A stretch of DNA of 64,000 nucleotides from Petasospora fabianii (lineage: Eukaryota > Ascomycota > Saccharomycetes > Phaffomycetales > Wickerhamomycetaceae): the NCBI GenBank assembly GCA_022641835.1, contig CP048716.1, positions 992,001 to 1,056,000 of the forward strand, in the 5' to 3' direction. Every line of letters starts with the position of its first letter. Position 1 is the stretch's first letter. Positions 28,262-38,077 of this stretch are shown piece by piece. The notes under the pieces are model-generated. The model was not told the origin of the DNA. It saw only the letters and a program-made list of their open reading frames with translations, and did no database searches. Made by a program: the position numbers and the translations under genes.

Positions 28262-30064
28262 CTACAGATATGACCCCCTAGGTATATATACACCAGTGCT
28301 TCTGAAAAGATTGTCAAATGCACTCAGACTCCCCAAATCCAACATTCCTTCAAGTCTATTGTAACTCTCAGTAGTCAAACCAAGTTTCCCCCGCAAAGAG
28401 TCTTTAATGGAAGTATCAAGCACATCGAGACAATTCTGTGCAATCTCCTTATCCTCTTCACAAACCATATATCTCACCTCTTTATGAAACGAAGTGATCA
28501 ATGTATAAGATCTAATACCTTTCATCTCAAACAACTCCGGTGCACCAACAAGCATATGTGATCGATACAAAGTCTGGAACTTTTCAAATGCATTCTTTAG
28601 TAAAAATGGTGATATCTTAGAAACACCAGGTTTATCAAACCATGCATTTTTGATCCATTCAAACTCTAATGGAACAGAAACTGTGGTATATCCCTCTGGA
28701 TACTCGAATGTCTTCTCGTATCCATTACCAATCACCCCTTCAGGGAAAGTTTCGAGCCAGACCGGGTGGTGTGGATGTGTAGTTTCATCCTTTAGCGGAC
28801 GAACAAAAGGTGCAGTACATGAAACTCTGGGTGTCTGCTCAAGTAATAACACTCGGTGATGTAGTTCTGGATAAATACTCTTCCATTTTTGTGGGGATAA
28901 ATGTGCATAGACGATATTTGAAGTGAGTTCATCGCCAGGTGTGAGTCTTTGATCTTCCCAAAGTGGTGAGAATGGTGCTTTGAGAAGCGTGTATGTATGT
29001 GTATATGGTGCAGGGAACCTTGTATTTGGGTCAGATTCAAGGACTAGTTCTTTAATCTCTTTACTCTTAACGATTCTTTCACCTTTGTACAGAATGTTAA
29101 GTCTTTCAGATACTGCAATGGATGTGATGGAAGATTTGGTATTCTTCATAAGCTCATAAAGTGATTTCTTGAGGGTTTCATCACACTCAATGACCGCTTT
29201 ATTGTTATCTAACACGAACTGGTTCCATTTTTCTGTGTTAACATAAACTTTAGAACCCAACATATGTGTCTGTGCAATAAGATTGACCTTGGGGATTCTC
29301 ATGAGTGCCCTATTGCGTAAAAGTTTGATCAATGACCAAGTTGCCTCAACATCAGACGCACAATATGACATACACATGTCAAACGAATCAATGATAACAT
29401 CTTTAGATGTACCTCCAAACAAATCTCGAACATCTTTCCTTAAAGTATCACCTTTGAATCTGAGGTAAAGAGCAGCAAGAGATCTCTGTCTAGGTACAGC
29501 TGGACGCATTGGATACTTCAAAGAGTTATTACCCTTGGTGACAAAGAAGTCATTCATGAAATTCATAAATTCAGTTACCCTTTGATCCTTTTTTGGTAAT
29601 TGGAATGCATGAGATGCCGTATACCAGGCAAGAAGGTCAATCCATGCAGTCTGTGGAGTCTCACCGTATGTGTACTCATCTAGGACTGATTCACGATCAT
29701 ATCCAACGTTAAACCCGACTATAGCCTTCTTCTCTTTCTTAGGATTCAAGAGAATCATGTCATTGGGTGTGCCATTGTCTTCAAACAAAGAGCCAGAGAC
29801 CCATCCATACCATGCCTTATTACTAGCAGCGGTGGCGAGTGTCGGTCTGTTGGAGATCTTGTAAAGCTTTTCGATATCGTACACGAGAGCGTTCTCAAGT
29901 GGATACTCCACAGGCTCTGGTGGACCATCAGATGTGTAACGGGTCCATCCTGGTTGGAAAACCCATTTTGTAGGAGCTTTGGGTAGTCTGTATGTGATGA
30001 GATGCGAGATGAGTTTATCATATGGCTTCCAAAATCGTTTCTCTGCTGCTCCAAAGAGCGTCAT
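28262..30064 (-). CDS. Polymerase-gamma-like protein with intact exonuclease and degenerate polymerase part
   Basis: 600 residues; the N-terminal half matches mitochondrial DNA polymerase Mip1: PGWTRY, then ALVYDIEKLY..PTLATAASNKAWYGW against VVFDVETLY..PTLATALSSTAWYLW. All DEDDy exonuclease residues are present: Asp63/Glu65 (ExoI), Asp123 in GFNVGYDR (ExoII), Tyr234/Asp238 in YCASDV (ExoIII). The polymerase half is much shorter than in Mip1 (1254 residues): motifs A and B are not recognisable, and motif C reads SFHKEVRYMV (527-529) where Mip1 has SIHDEIRFLV. Presumably a paralogue of Mip1 kept as a nuclease or structural protein. No clear mitochondrial presequence is visible, and there is no upstream ATG in frame. 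Confidence 0.75.
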   Translation of the reverse strand: MTLFGAAEKRFWKPYDKLISHLITYRLPKAPTKWVFQPGWTRYTSDGPPEPVEYPLENALVYDIEKLYKISNRPTLATAASNKAWYGWVSGSLFEDNGTPNDMILLNPKKEKKAIVGFNVGYDRESVLDEYTYGETPQTAWIDLLAWYTASHAFQLPKKDQRVTEFMNFMNDFFVTKGNNSLKYPMRPAVPRQRSLAALYLRFKGDTLRKDVRDLFGGTSKDVIIDSFDMCMSYCASDVEATWSLIKLLRNRALMRIPKVNLIAQTHMLGSKVYVNTEKWNQFVLDNNKAVIECDETLKKSLYELMKNTKSSITSIAVSERLNILYKGERIVKSKEIKELVLESDPNTRFPAPYTHTYTLLKAPFSPLWEDQRLTPGDELTSNIVYAHLSPQKWKSIYPELHHRVLLLEQTPRVSCTAPFVRPLKDETTHPHHPVWLETFPEGVIGNGYEKTFEYPEGYTTVSVPLEFEWIKNAWFDKPGVSKISPFLLKNAFEKFQTLYRSHMLVGAPELFEMKGIRSYTLITSFHKEVRYMVCEEDKEIAQNCLDVLDTSIKDSLRGKLGLTTESYNRLEGMLDLGSLSAFDNLFRSTGVYIPRGSYL

Positions 30065-30828
30065 AGGTGAACGTGAGATGATCCTTGGGGAGAATGATGT
30101 GATTGATAGAGGAGATATCTATCAGAGATCTCTATTGAAGGTCATTGACGCGCTTGGTTGTGGTCATATGCAGAGATGGGGTTTTTTCTTGATTAGCTTC
30201 TTCTGTATATGACGCGTCAGCTGGACCGCAAGTTCATTACAGCACCCATATGATAGCATATAATCCGTTGAAAGAGATCATATCAACACATTCGGCCGTA
30301 TCTAACTCCTAATTACCTCATTTGTACTATTGTATATCAAAAAGTTGAGTCATATACTTATGGCTTACATAATTGATATGCTTACATAACAGATACCGAT
30401 GTGCTTACATAATAGATCTAATATGCGTATCATAGATACACACAAGTCAAGTGGAAAAGACTACGATCTACACAGATCTCTTGGATCAACTAGTGGTATG
30501 ATCATGAAACGACACACTAATCAACCAGAGTAACATTATCTGTCTTAACTACAACAATGAGCCAAGTATCCCAAGACTAAGAGACCATTTGCAGTGGACA
30601 GAAAAAGGGTTGTGTTTAATGCCCCTTGACCAGAAAGTGCATAAAATGGACTTACAAAGTGCTATGGAAGTCTTCAAATCAATGTCCAAGACAGAAACCA
30701 CTTAGCAGAAATCAGTGTCACTGGTGGAACACTTAAAGACCATCCACAGACCTTTGCAATCATCCCCATTCTATGCCTCTCTTCTATATCACTTCCAAAC
30801 AAACAATCAAAAGAAACAATCTATCGCA
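30065..30828. other. Divergent intergenic region upstream of the orphan gene
   Basis: No gene. GCTTACATAA occurs three times (30363, 30380, 30403). A GACGCGTC palindrome (MCB core) lies near 30211. A frame open towards 30829 contains no ATG upstream of it. Confidence 0.65.
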
Positions 30829-31908
30829 ATGCTTAACGTTACCGAATGTATCTTCAACTCACAAGGTAATGCTACCGATGCTCTCTCTTATATCTCCTCT
30901 CAGGGCATCACTGACAGCACTGTTTTCAAGTCTGTCTCCTCGTTCGCCTTTGGAGATGAGCTTCTTTCCTTCTGGGGAATAACTCGTATGGGAACCATTT
31001 ATGCCTGTTACCAAGGATTCCTCGGTTGGGTTGAGTTAATATCTGCTTTCTATGCAGAGAAAATGGATACCACTTTGGTTAGTACCATTGGTTGTGTTTC
31101 CGGATTGGTCTATCTCAACACTGACTTGATCTCTGCTGTTGTCAATGGTGGAACCTTCCCTGTCAAGAAGATTGGATACACCAACGTTGCAGGAGTCGGA
31201 GAGGTCTTTGATACCGTTCAACTTGAGACATCTGGGATCAAGTTTGGTCGCCTTGGATCCAACAGCCCAATCTCTGTGTCAGAGTCCGTCTTAGAACCAA
31301 AGGGATTTACTTCTACAAAGACTGTGGTGGTGTTTAACGATCACAAACGTCGTGTTCCTAACTTGTACGGTATTGAAGCAACACACAATGATGGTTATGA
31401 GATGTACTGTTTGGGAACTGACACGAGACCTGAAGACATTGTCGAGGCTATCCTGAGCACTGATCCAGGTGAAAAGATGACTCTCAAGAATGGCCGTACC
31501 ATCTTATGTTCTTCTGTTTCTCCAGAATCTACTGTCGATGGTGTGATTATTCCAGATAATAAAGAAAAGGGAAAGGGAGAACATGACCCTTGGTCACACA
31601 AGAGAGCACTCATCAAGAAGGTCACTTCTCAGAGTGTCGACGTTGACAGTGATGTTGAGGAGAATACATTCCTTAGAAGCCTTATCAGTAACGCTGCCCT
31701 CAGCCTTGAATCTGACACTGAGATTGATGAGGAAGAAGAGATTATCAACTCGCAAGGTCTGATCTCTAAAGTTAGAAAGCCATGGGGATCATCTCGTGTC
31801 TTTGCTGATGAGGAAGGTGCTTTCAAGACCACATTCCAGACCAACTGGTTCAACAGTTGGGGGTCATCTGTGTATGACAATGTCACTATCGGCAGAGCTT
31901 TGCTTTGA
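30829..31908 (+). CDS. Orphan protein of unknown function
   Basis: 359 residues from the ATG at 30829 (MLNVTECIFNSQGNATDAL); the frame is open further upstream but without an ATG. I recognise no family. A hydrophobic, possibly membrane-associated stretch covers about residues 55-105 (ISAFYAEKMDTTLVSTIGC then VSGLVYLNTDLISAVV). The middle is soluble-looking with GIEATHNDGYEMYCLG. An acidic, Ser-rich part (DSDVEEN, EIDEEEEII) precedes an aromatic C-terminal segment KPWGSSRVF...NWFNSWGSSVYDN in which WGSS occurs twice. No signal peptide is evident. The frame is long and continuous, so I regard it as a real gene. Confidence 0.65.
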   Translation: MLNVTECIFNSQGNATDALSYISSQGITDSTVFKSVSSFAFGDELLSFWGITRMGTIYACYQGFLGWVELISAFYAEKMDTTLVSTIGCVSGLVYLNTDLISAVVNGGTFPVKKIGYTNVAGVGEVFDTVQLETSGIKFGRLGSNSPISVSESVLEPKGFTSTKTVVVFNDHKRRVPNLYGIEATHNDGYEMYCLGTDTRPEDIVEAILSTDPGEKMTLKNGRTILCSSVSPESTVDGVIIPDNKEKGKGEHDPWSHKRALIKKVTSQSVDVDSDVEENTFLRSLISNAALSLESDTEIDEEEEIINSQGLISKVRKPWGSSRVFADEEGAFKTTFQTNWFNSWGSSVYDNVTIGRALL

Positions 31909-32142
31909 GCATACACCCTTTCTTTCACACATGGGTCGTTGGGTGTAACAACCTGGTGACTAGCGTGCTATTTTCAATGATATGGTTGGTCAAATCTTTA
32001 TTTTAGACATTATTTTCATCATTCTTCTTGACCACCTGGCCTTATTAGTACATACTTCTTTTTCTTTAACCCATAGCGATCCCAACTTATATGATGTAGA
32101 CTTGATTAGGATATGAGCGTTGGTTTTGAGTGTATATGAAAC

Positions 32143-32931
32143 TCAAGAAATCAGTTTATGGACTTGAGCAGCAGTCAAACGACGTTTCGGATCCCTTTCA
32201 AGTAGACCAATAACGCATTGATGCAATTGAGAATCACATTCTTCCAGCACAATCTCATCTCCAATGATGGAAGTATAACAGCTTTGAAGATCATCATTCT
32301 CCCCACAATCAAATGGCATCCTTCCAAACACCATCGAGTATAACGTAACACCCAGAGCCCACATATCAAGAGGTTTGGCAGAAGCCATGGTTGAAACTGC
32401 TGTAGCGTTGAGTGACATGAGACAGAGTTCTGGTGAAGAGAATGCCGGTGTTGTTTGGGGAAACTTTGGAAGCTTCCCATGTGGCTGTATCTTGAGAGCA
32501 CTACCAAAGTCACAGATTTTGGCCCTTTCTCCACCAAAGACAATGTTCTCCGGTTTGATGTCCATGTGAACAATGTTGTTTGCATGAAGTGCAGATAGAG
32601 CAGATGATACATCAGCAAGGCAACGTTTTGTAAACTCAGTAGAGTACGTACGTCTTGAGACTAGCGCATCGCCACCATCCTCCATGATCAGCTCAATGGC
32701 AGTGGGTGTCTCTATGATGCCGAGGCCAGAAACAATTGATGGGTGTGTGACAGTATTCATCATATCTAGTTCACGTCGTACAATTTCTGTATCGGTAAGA
32801 CCGGTCTTCATGGCTTGACGTCGTAAAGCCTTACGAAAGTACTTCTTAACGGCAACGGTACGTTCGACTCCATCAATGACTCTAGTAGTGCGACTCACTA
32901 TACACCTTTGACTAACATGAAGTGGTATCAT
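32143..32931 (-). CDS. Small atypical Ser/Thr protein kinase
   Basis: 262 residues from the ATG at 32931. The kinase core is there: VAVKK with Lys29, Glu54 in the C-helix, HMDIKPEN 112-119 with catalytic Asp114 and Asn119, DFG 131-133, SPE in place of APE, and DMWALGVTLYSMVFGRMPF. Two features are odd. No glycine-rich loop precedes VAVKK (IPLHVSQRCIVSRTTRVID), and the catalytic loop reads HMD rather than HRD. The frame upstream of the ATG adds ~30 codons without restoring a glycine loop. I cannot place it in a subfamily; CaMK-related or Npr/Hal-type fungal kinases are candidates. Confidence 0.75.
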   Translation of the reverse strand: MIPLHVSQRCIVSRTTRVIDGVERTVAVKKYFRKALRRQAMKTGLTDTEIVRRELDMMNTVTHPSIVSGLGIIETPTAIELIMEDGGDALVSRRTYSTEFTKRCLADVSSALSALHANNIVHMDIKPENIVFGGERAKICDFGSALKIQPHGKLPKFPQTTPAFSSPELCLMSLNATAVSTMASAKPLDMWALGVTLYSMVFGRMPFDCGENDDLQSCYTSIIGDEIVLEECDSQLHQCVIGLLERDPKRRLTAAQVHKLIS

Positions 32932-33071
32932 ATCCACGGAAGGGAAGAAGGTGTGTGTGTCCTGCTGAAAGAAAGTTGACTCAATTTGTGGGGATGAGGT
33001 CTCGGTTTTAATCTAATAATGATAGAGTGCCCCTACCATATATAATCGATAAACCGGTACGCACACACAAA

Positions 33072-33120
33072 CGCGAAAACGCGAAAATCGAAAATGAGAC
33101 GCGTCAGATCTCACACGCGT
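33072..33120 (+). promoter_or_regulatory. SCB/MCB cluster upstream of SMC1
   Basis: Two CGCGAAA elements (33072-33078, 33080-33086) and two ACGCGT elements (33099-33104, 33115-33120) lie 90-140 bp before the SMC1 ATG. These are the binding motifs of SBF and MBF, the G1/S regulators that control cohesin genes in S. cerevisiae. The divergent kinase gene shares this region. Confidence 0.65.
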
Positions 33121-33211
33121 ATGTACGCGCACACTACTAAAGTTTGCCTCCCGAGAGCTTCATTAACTCATCAAATACTCTTAAGAACTCGTACACAGGG
33201 CCAAAAGCACA

Positions 33212-36200
33212 ATGGGAAGACTTGTGGGACTCGAACTCCACAACTTCAAGTCGTACCGCGGTACTGTGTCCGTCGGTTTCGGAACTGCCAACTTCACATC
33301 CATCATTGGTCCGAATGGTTCAGGTAAATCCAATATGATGGACGCTATATCGTTCGTCCTTGGTGTTCAATCAACTCATTTGCGTTCCAACAAGCTCAAG
33401 GATTTGATCTATAGGGGAAGAGTCGTGGAAAGTAAGCAAGATGATCAGGATGAAGGGCGTCATGGAGCTGACCCCGTGAAGGCGTACGTCATGGCTGTTT
33501 ATGAGAAGACTAATGGAGAGATTCTTCAGTTGAAACGTACAATCACAGCTGCTGGACAAAGCACGTACCGAATCAACGATCGTGACATATCTGCTAAGGA
33601 GTTTTCCAAGATCCTAAAGGAAGAGAACATCTTGATCAAAGCCAGAAACTTTCTTGTCTTCCAAGGTGATGTCGAACAGATCGCCTCCCAATCTGCCACA
33701 GATTTAAGCAGATTAATCGAGATGGTCAGCGGCTCAGCTGATCTCAAGGCTGAGTATGATGCCCTAAGGGAAGAGCAAGATAAAGTTAAGGAGCAAACAG
33801 CTGCTATTCTATCCAAGAGAAGAACTCTTACTGGTGAGGTCAAACAGTACAAGGAACAGAGTGATGAGGCTGAACTCTTCAAAGAGAAGTTGGCTGAGAA
33901 GAACGATTGCTTGTTGATGCTGAATCTTTGGAAGCTCTACCATATTGATCAAAAGAAGAACTCTTTACTTGAATCCATCAAAGAGACCAAGAACAAATTC
34001 AAGTCGTTGAAGAATGAGATCTCTAAGGAGGATTCTCATTTCCAAGAGATAAAAGCGCAGTTTGCTAAGGAATCTTTGAAGTTAACGAAATTCCAGAAGC
34101 TAATTGATGCTAAGAAGGCTGAGATCAAGACAAAGAATCAAAAGCTCGTGCCATATGAAACTGAGATTGAACATTTGCATAAGAAGATTTCACAGATGAC
34201 CAAGAACAACGATAGCCTTACAGACGACATTGCATCACAGGAAGCTAAGATTAAGCAAGTTGAGAACAACATTGCGACTATCAAGAAGTCACAAAAGAAA
34301 GCTACCGCTGAGATCTTGGCACAGAGTGGTGACATCACAGAGGAGGACCATGAAGAGTACTTGCTCTTGAAGCAAACGTTCTTATCTCAAGGAGGTGCTG
34401 CCGAAGATGAGAAGCTTTCTCTATTGCTCAACAGGAAGAAGGAAATCGAACACATCCTTGAGAACCTCGAGAAACAGAAATCGGTTACATCAGACAGAGT
34501 TGATGACTTGAGGGCTCAACAAGCTGAACTCAAGACTCAATTGACTTCTGTATCTCGTGATCTGAACGATATCAACAGTCAGGTCGCACAGAAACAAAAA
34601 TACATTCAACAACTTCAGTTGAGTGCACAAGATTATGACTCCAAGCAATACGAGTTGCAGTCTAAAATGAAAGAGGTTTTATCTTCTATTGATGAGATGA
34701 GTGCTAATGAAAGAGAGACAAAGAGAGAGCGCAAGTTAAGAGAGAACGTGTCTGTCCTCAAACGTGCATTCCCAGGAGTCATTGGTCTTCTTGTTGACTT
34801 AGTCTCTCCATCTGATCATCAGTACTCTGTTGCCTTGAATGTGATTTTGGGGAAGCATCTCGACGCCATTGTCGTGGAGAGTTCTGCTACTGCTCATCAG
34901 TGCATTCAGTACTTGAAGAAGCAACGTGCTGGTACCGCTTCTTTCATTCCTTTGGATATCATTGAGGCCAAGCCAATAGATAATAGATACCGTCATTTGG
35001 ATCATCGTGCAAGACCTACGATTGATATTGTTGAGTACGAGCCACGCTTGGAACGTGCTGTTCAGTTTGCCTGTGGCGACTCTATGGTGTGTGACAGTTT
35101 GGACGTTGCAAGAAATATCAAATTCACCAAGCAGGTGCCTATTAAGGCTGTCTGTTTGGATGGTACTCTTATCTCCAAGTCAAACACTATGACGGCCGGT
35201 TACTCTGCAAACCAGGAGAGAAGATGGAACCGTGGTGAGGTCACGAAGCTCAACGACTTGCTGGAAAAACTCAAGCATGAGATGGACGTTCTCTCTCATA
35301 ATAAGCCAGATCACATGTACATCAACAGCCAAGAACTCGACCTGAGAGATCTCCAAACCAAAGCCAATGACTTGAGAAGACAGAGAGTTGAGTTGGATAG
35401 AGCTTTGACCGATGTTGATGCTGAAATCAAATACTACTCCCAAAACTCTGAAACCGCACAGAAGAAAGAACAGTACACCAATACTCTTTATGAGATTGAG
35501 TCAGATATCGCCAAGCAAGACGCTAGAGTTGAGAGTCTACAATCAGAAATCTTTAAATCGTTCTGCCAGAAGCACAACTTCAAATCCATTAAGGAATACG
35601 AGCTATCTACTGGATCTGAGCTTCGTCAGCAATCTATGGAACTCAAACACTACGAACTTGAAATCATCAAGCAAGAGAAGAAGTTGAAGTTTGAGCAGGA
35701 CCGTCACGCTGACACTACTGCTAGACTGCAGACAGTAAAGAGTACGCTGAAGAAGCTTGAGCAGTCGCTTAAGAAGCTTTTGAAGGAGAAGGAGGATCTT
35801 AATGAATCTATTGATCACTCTGAGGCTGAGTTGGCGATTACACAGGAGGATATGGCTGCCTTTGAGAAGTCCAACAGTGAGAAGATGTCACAAATACGTG
35901 ACGTTGAGGAGCGTTTGAACGACGCTATTGCTAAGCAGGAAGGATTGAAGAAGGAAGCTGAGATTCGCATGGAGGATGTGGAAAAGTATAACTCTGAGAG
36001 ACTCGCCATTTTCACAACATGCAACATTGAGAACATCCGCATTCCATCTAAGAATCAAGATTTCCCAATCGATACCACTCAAAACGTTGATGTTGATTAC
36101 TCAGGTCTCCCATCACAGTACAAGCAGGCTGGTGCTGATGGTTCTGACTTGGAAGAAAAGATCAGTGAGTTAACCAAGAAGCTTGAACAGTTAACTCCGA

Positions 36201-36829
36201 ATGTGAAGGCAATTGAAAGACTTCAGGAGGTTAAGGAGAAACTTGATCAGATTGAGGATGAACTTGGAAGTCATCGTCAACATGAGATGAAGGTTGTCAA
36301 CAAGTTCCAGAAGGTTAAAGATCAGCGCTACGATCTGTTCATGAATGCATTTACACACATTTCTGAAAAGATTGACACCATTTACAAAGAGCTCACAAAG
36401 AAGGAACAGACAACTCAGCTTCTTGGTGGTTCTGCTTACTTGACATTAGAAGATGAGGATGAGCCGTATCTGGCTGGTATCAGATACCATGCAATGCCTC
36501 CTAACAAGAGATTCAAAGATATGGATCTCCTCTCTGGTGGTGAGAAAACCATTGCTGCCTTGGCATTGTTGTTTGCCATTCATTCCTTCCATCCATCGCC
36601 ATTCTTTGTGTTGGATGAAGTTGATGCGGCTTTGGATCACAACAATGTGAACCAAATTGCAAGATATATTATGAGGAACTCCGGTCCAGATTTCCAGTTC
36701 ATTGTTATCAGTTTGAAGAATGCGTTATTTGAAAAGTCAGATGCACTTGTTGGTATCTACAGGGAGCAAAAGGAGAACTCTTCTAGAACTTTGACGCTTG
36801 ACTTGAGATCTTATCCGGAGGTGGCTTGA
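33212..36829 (+). CDS. SMC1: Cohesin subunit Smc1
   Basis: ATPase of the cohesin ring with Smc3. 1205 residues (S. cerevisiae 1225). N-terminal head: MGRLVGLELHNFKSYRG and Walker A GPNGSGKSN at 33-41. Long coiled coils cover about 170-500 and 690-1040, split by the hinge around 515-690 (GVIGLLVDLVSPSDHQYSVALNV). C-terminal head: signature LLSGGEKT near 1106 and Walker B FFVLDEVDAALDH near 1130. The length and the N-terminal LHNFKSYRG separate it from Smc2-4. Confidence 0.97.
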   Translation: MGRLVGLELHNFKSYRGTVSVGFGTANFTSIIGPNGSGKSNMMDAISFVLGVQSTHLRSNKLKDLIYRGRVVESKQDDQDEGRHGADPVKAYVMAVYEKTNGEILQLKRTITAAGQSTYRINDRDISAKEFSKILKEENILIKARNFLVFQGDVEQIASQSATDLSRLIEMVSGSADLKAEYDALREEQDKVKEQTAAILSKRRTLTGEVKQYKEQSDEAELFKEKLAEKNDCLLMLNLWKLYHIDQKKNSLLESIKETKNKFKSLKNEISKEDSHFQEIKAQFAKESLKLTKFQKLIDAKKAEIKTKNQKLVPYETEIEHLHKKISQMTKNNDSLTDDIASQEAKIKQVENNIATIKKSQKKATAEILAQSGDITEEDHEEYLLLKQTFLSQGGAAEDEKLSLLLNRKKEIEHILENLEKQKSVTSDRVDDLRAQQAELKTQLTSVSRDLNDINSQVAQKQKYIQQLQLSAQDYDSKQYELQSKMKEVLSSIDEMSANERETKRERKLRENVSVLKRAFPGVIGLLVDLVSPSDHQYSVALNVILGKHLDAIVVESSATAHQCIQYLKKQRAGTASFIPLDIIEAKPIDNRYRHLDHRARPTIDIVEYEPRLERAVQFACGDSMVCDSLDVARNIKFTKQVPIKAVCLDGTLISKSNTMTAGYSANQERRWNRGEVTKLNDLLEKLKHEMDVLSHNKPDHMYINSQELDLRDLQTKANDLRRQRVELDRALTDVDAEIKYYSQNSETAQKKEQYTNTLYEIESDIAKQDARVESLQSEIFKSFCQKHNFKSIKEYELSTGSELRQQSMELKHYELEIIKQEKKLKFEQDRHADTTARLQTVKSTLKKLEQSLKKLLKEKEDLNESIDHSEAELAITQEDMAAFEKSNSEKMSQIRDVEERLNDAIAKQEGLKKEAEIRMEDVEKYNSERLAIFTTCNIENIRIPSKNQDFPIDTTQNVDVDYSGLPSQYKQAGADGSDLEEKISELTKKLEQLTPNVKAIERLQEVKEKLDQIEDELGSHRQHEMKVVNKFQKVKDQRYDLFMNAFTHISEKIDTIYKELTKKEQTTQLLGGSAYLTLEDEDEPYLAGIRYHAMPPNKRFKDMDLLSGGEKTIAALALLFAIHSFHPSPFFVLDEVDAALDHNNVNQIARYIMRNSGPDFQFIVISLKNALFEKSDALVGIYREQKENSSRTLTLDLRSYPEVA

Positions 36830-36949
36830 TATCTTAACTGCTTATGATTTTGGTTTCTTTCTTTTTCTCTAATTTAATAGTTGGTGTATGTACTACGGGA
36901 TTTGTTTAAGCTATGTTTGTCATGTATTAGCATGTTCGTAATGAATCGT

Positions 36950-38077
36950 TCATAGGTTGTAGCTCTCCTTGTAATGACGCAAGTCTTCCATGGTTGTTGC
37001 GGATCCACCGCAGACAATGACAACAATAATGTCATCTTTTCCAAGGCCATTGAAGAACTCAGCATTCTGTTGTAACAGGCCATCGTACACAGAACAAAGA
37101 GCAACACCACAAGCTGGTTCAACAATTGCATTATAGTCCCTTGCAAACTCTAAGCATGCATGAGCAGCATCTGAATCCTTAACTAGAATGTGTTTGGTCT
37201 TATGAGACTTGTAGTTCTCAACACTCTTCTCGGTAACGTATGGACAAGCCAATGTAGTAGCTATAGTGTTGAAACTCTTCAAAATCACAGACTTACCAGA
37301 ATCAATGGCAGATTGGAATGTTGGACAAGAGGATGTCTCTAAAGTCATTATAGGCACATGGCTTAACCCATTACGGTTCAATCCACTAACGAGACCATTG
37401 TACAATCCACCTCCACCAATAGAGCATACAACACCTTTGAGTCTGTGCAAGTCACCTATTCTTTCCAAGTCTTGGACAACCTCATCAACGATACTGGAGT
37501 GTCCCTCCCATACAGCAGGGGCTTCGTATGGGTGGCAGTAGATTGGTAAAACATCATCTGGGAGCTGTGGAATCAAGACCTGACGCAAGTATTCATCGGC
37601 TTGTCCAATGTTATCACCTGCAACGACAACGGTAGCACCATTATCTTGGATCTTTGTACGCATGTTCATGTTTGCGACACTTGGGACTACAATTGTAGCC
37701 GGGATACCATAGTGAGCAGCAGCGTAGGAAACAGCATTACCGGCATTACCTCCAGATGCGGCCACGACCAAGATCTTTCTATCCTGGAGACTTGGGTCTT
37801 TCTCAATGGCAGCAATCTCTGTTTTGATATGGTGAGATAGACCTCTTAGCTTGTAAGAACCAGAAGGTTGAGCGAACTCCTGCTTAAGCATCAATTTGCA
37901 ACCTGCGACGCTAGAGAGTCTCGCAGAATCGACTAAAGGAGTATGGAGGTATGGTGGTAATGACAATTCTATGCCAGAGGTGTTTGTGCTCTTGACAATT
38001 GGGTCTGAGGTCTCAAAATGTGGCATTGTGAGTGAATTAGAAGTGTTTTTGTGTAGTAGTACCTCTAAGGAGGGCAT
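36950..38077 (-). CDS. CHA1: PLP-dependent L-serine/L-threonine dehydratase (Cha1-like)
   Basis: Deaminates serine and threonine to pyruvate or 2-oxobutyrate so they can serve as nitrogen source. 375 residues from the ATG at 38077, or 358 from the ATG at 38026 (MPHFETSD). The fold-type II signature QPSGSYKLRG carries the PLP lysine Lys76. SGGNAGNAVSYAA and the phosphate-binding SIGGGGLYNGL follow. YCHPYEAPAVWEGHSS and EPACGVALCSVYDG match Cha1 closely. The N-terminal first 17 residues may be an organelle presequence (Cha1 is mitochondrial in S. cerevisiae). Promoter carries five TGAC(T/C)CG repeats. Confidence 0.85.
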   Translation of the reverse strand: MPSLEVLLHKNTSNSLTMPHFETSDPIVKSTNTSGIELSLPPYLHTPLVDSARLSSVAGCKLMLKQEFAQPSGSYKLRGLSHHIKTEIAAIEKDPSLQDRKILVVAASGGNAGNAVSYAAAHYGIPATIVVPSVANMNMRTKIQDNGATVVVAGDNIGQADEYLRQVLIPQLPDDVLPIYCHPYEAPAVWEGHSSIVDEVVQDLERIGDLHRLKGVVCSIGGGGLYNGLVSGLNRNGLSHVPIMTLETSSCPTFQSAIDSGKSVILKSFNTIATTLACPYVTEKSVENYKSHKTKHILVKDSDAAHACLEFARDYNAIVEPACGVALCSVYDGLLQQNAEFFNGLGKDDIIVVIVCGGSATTMEDLRHYKESYNL

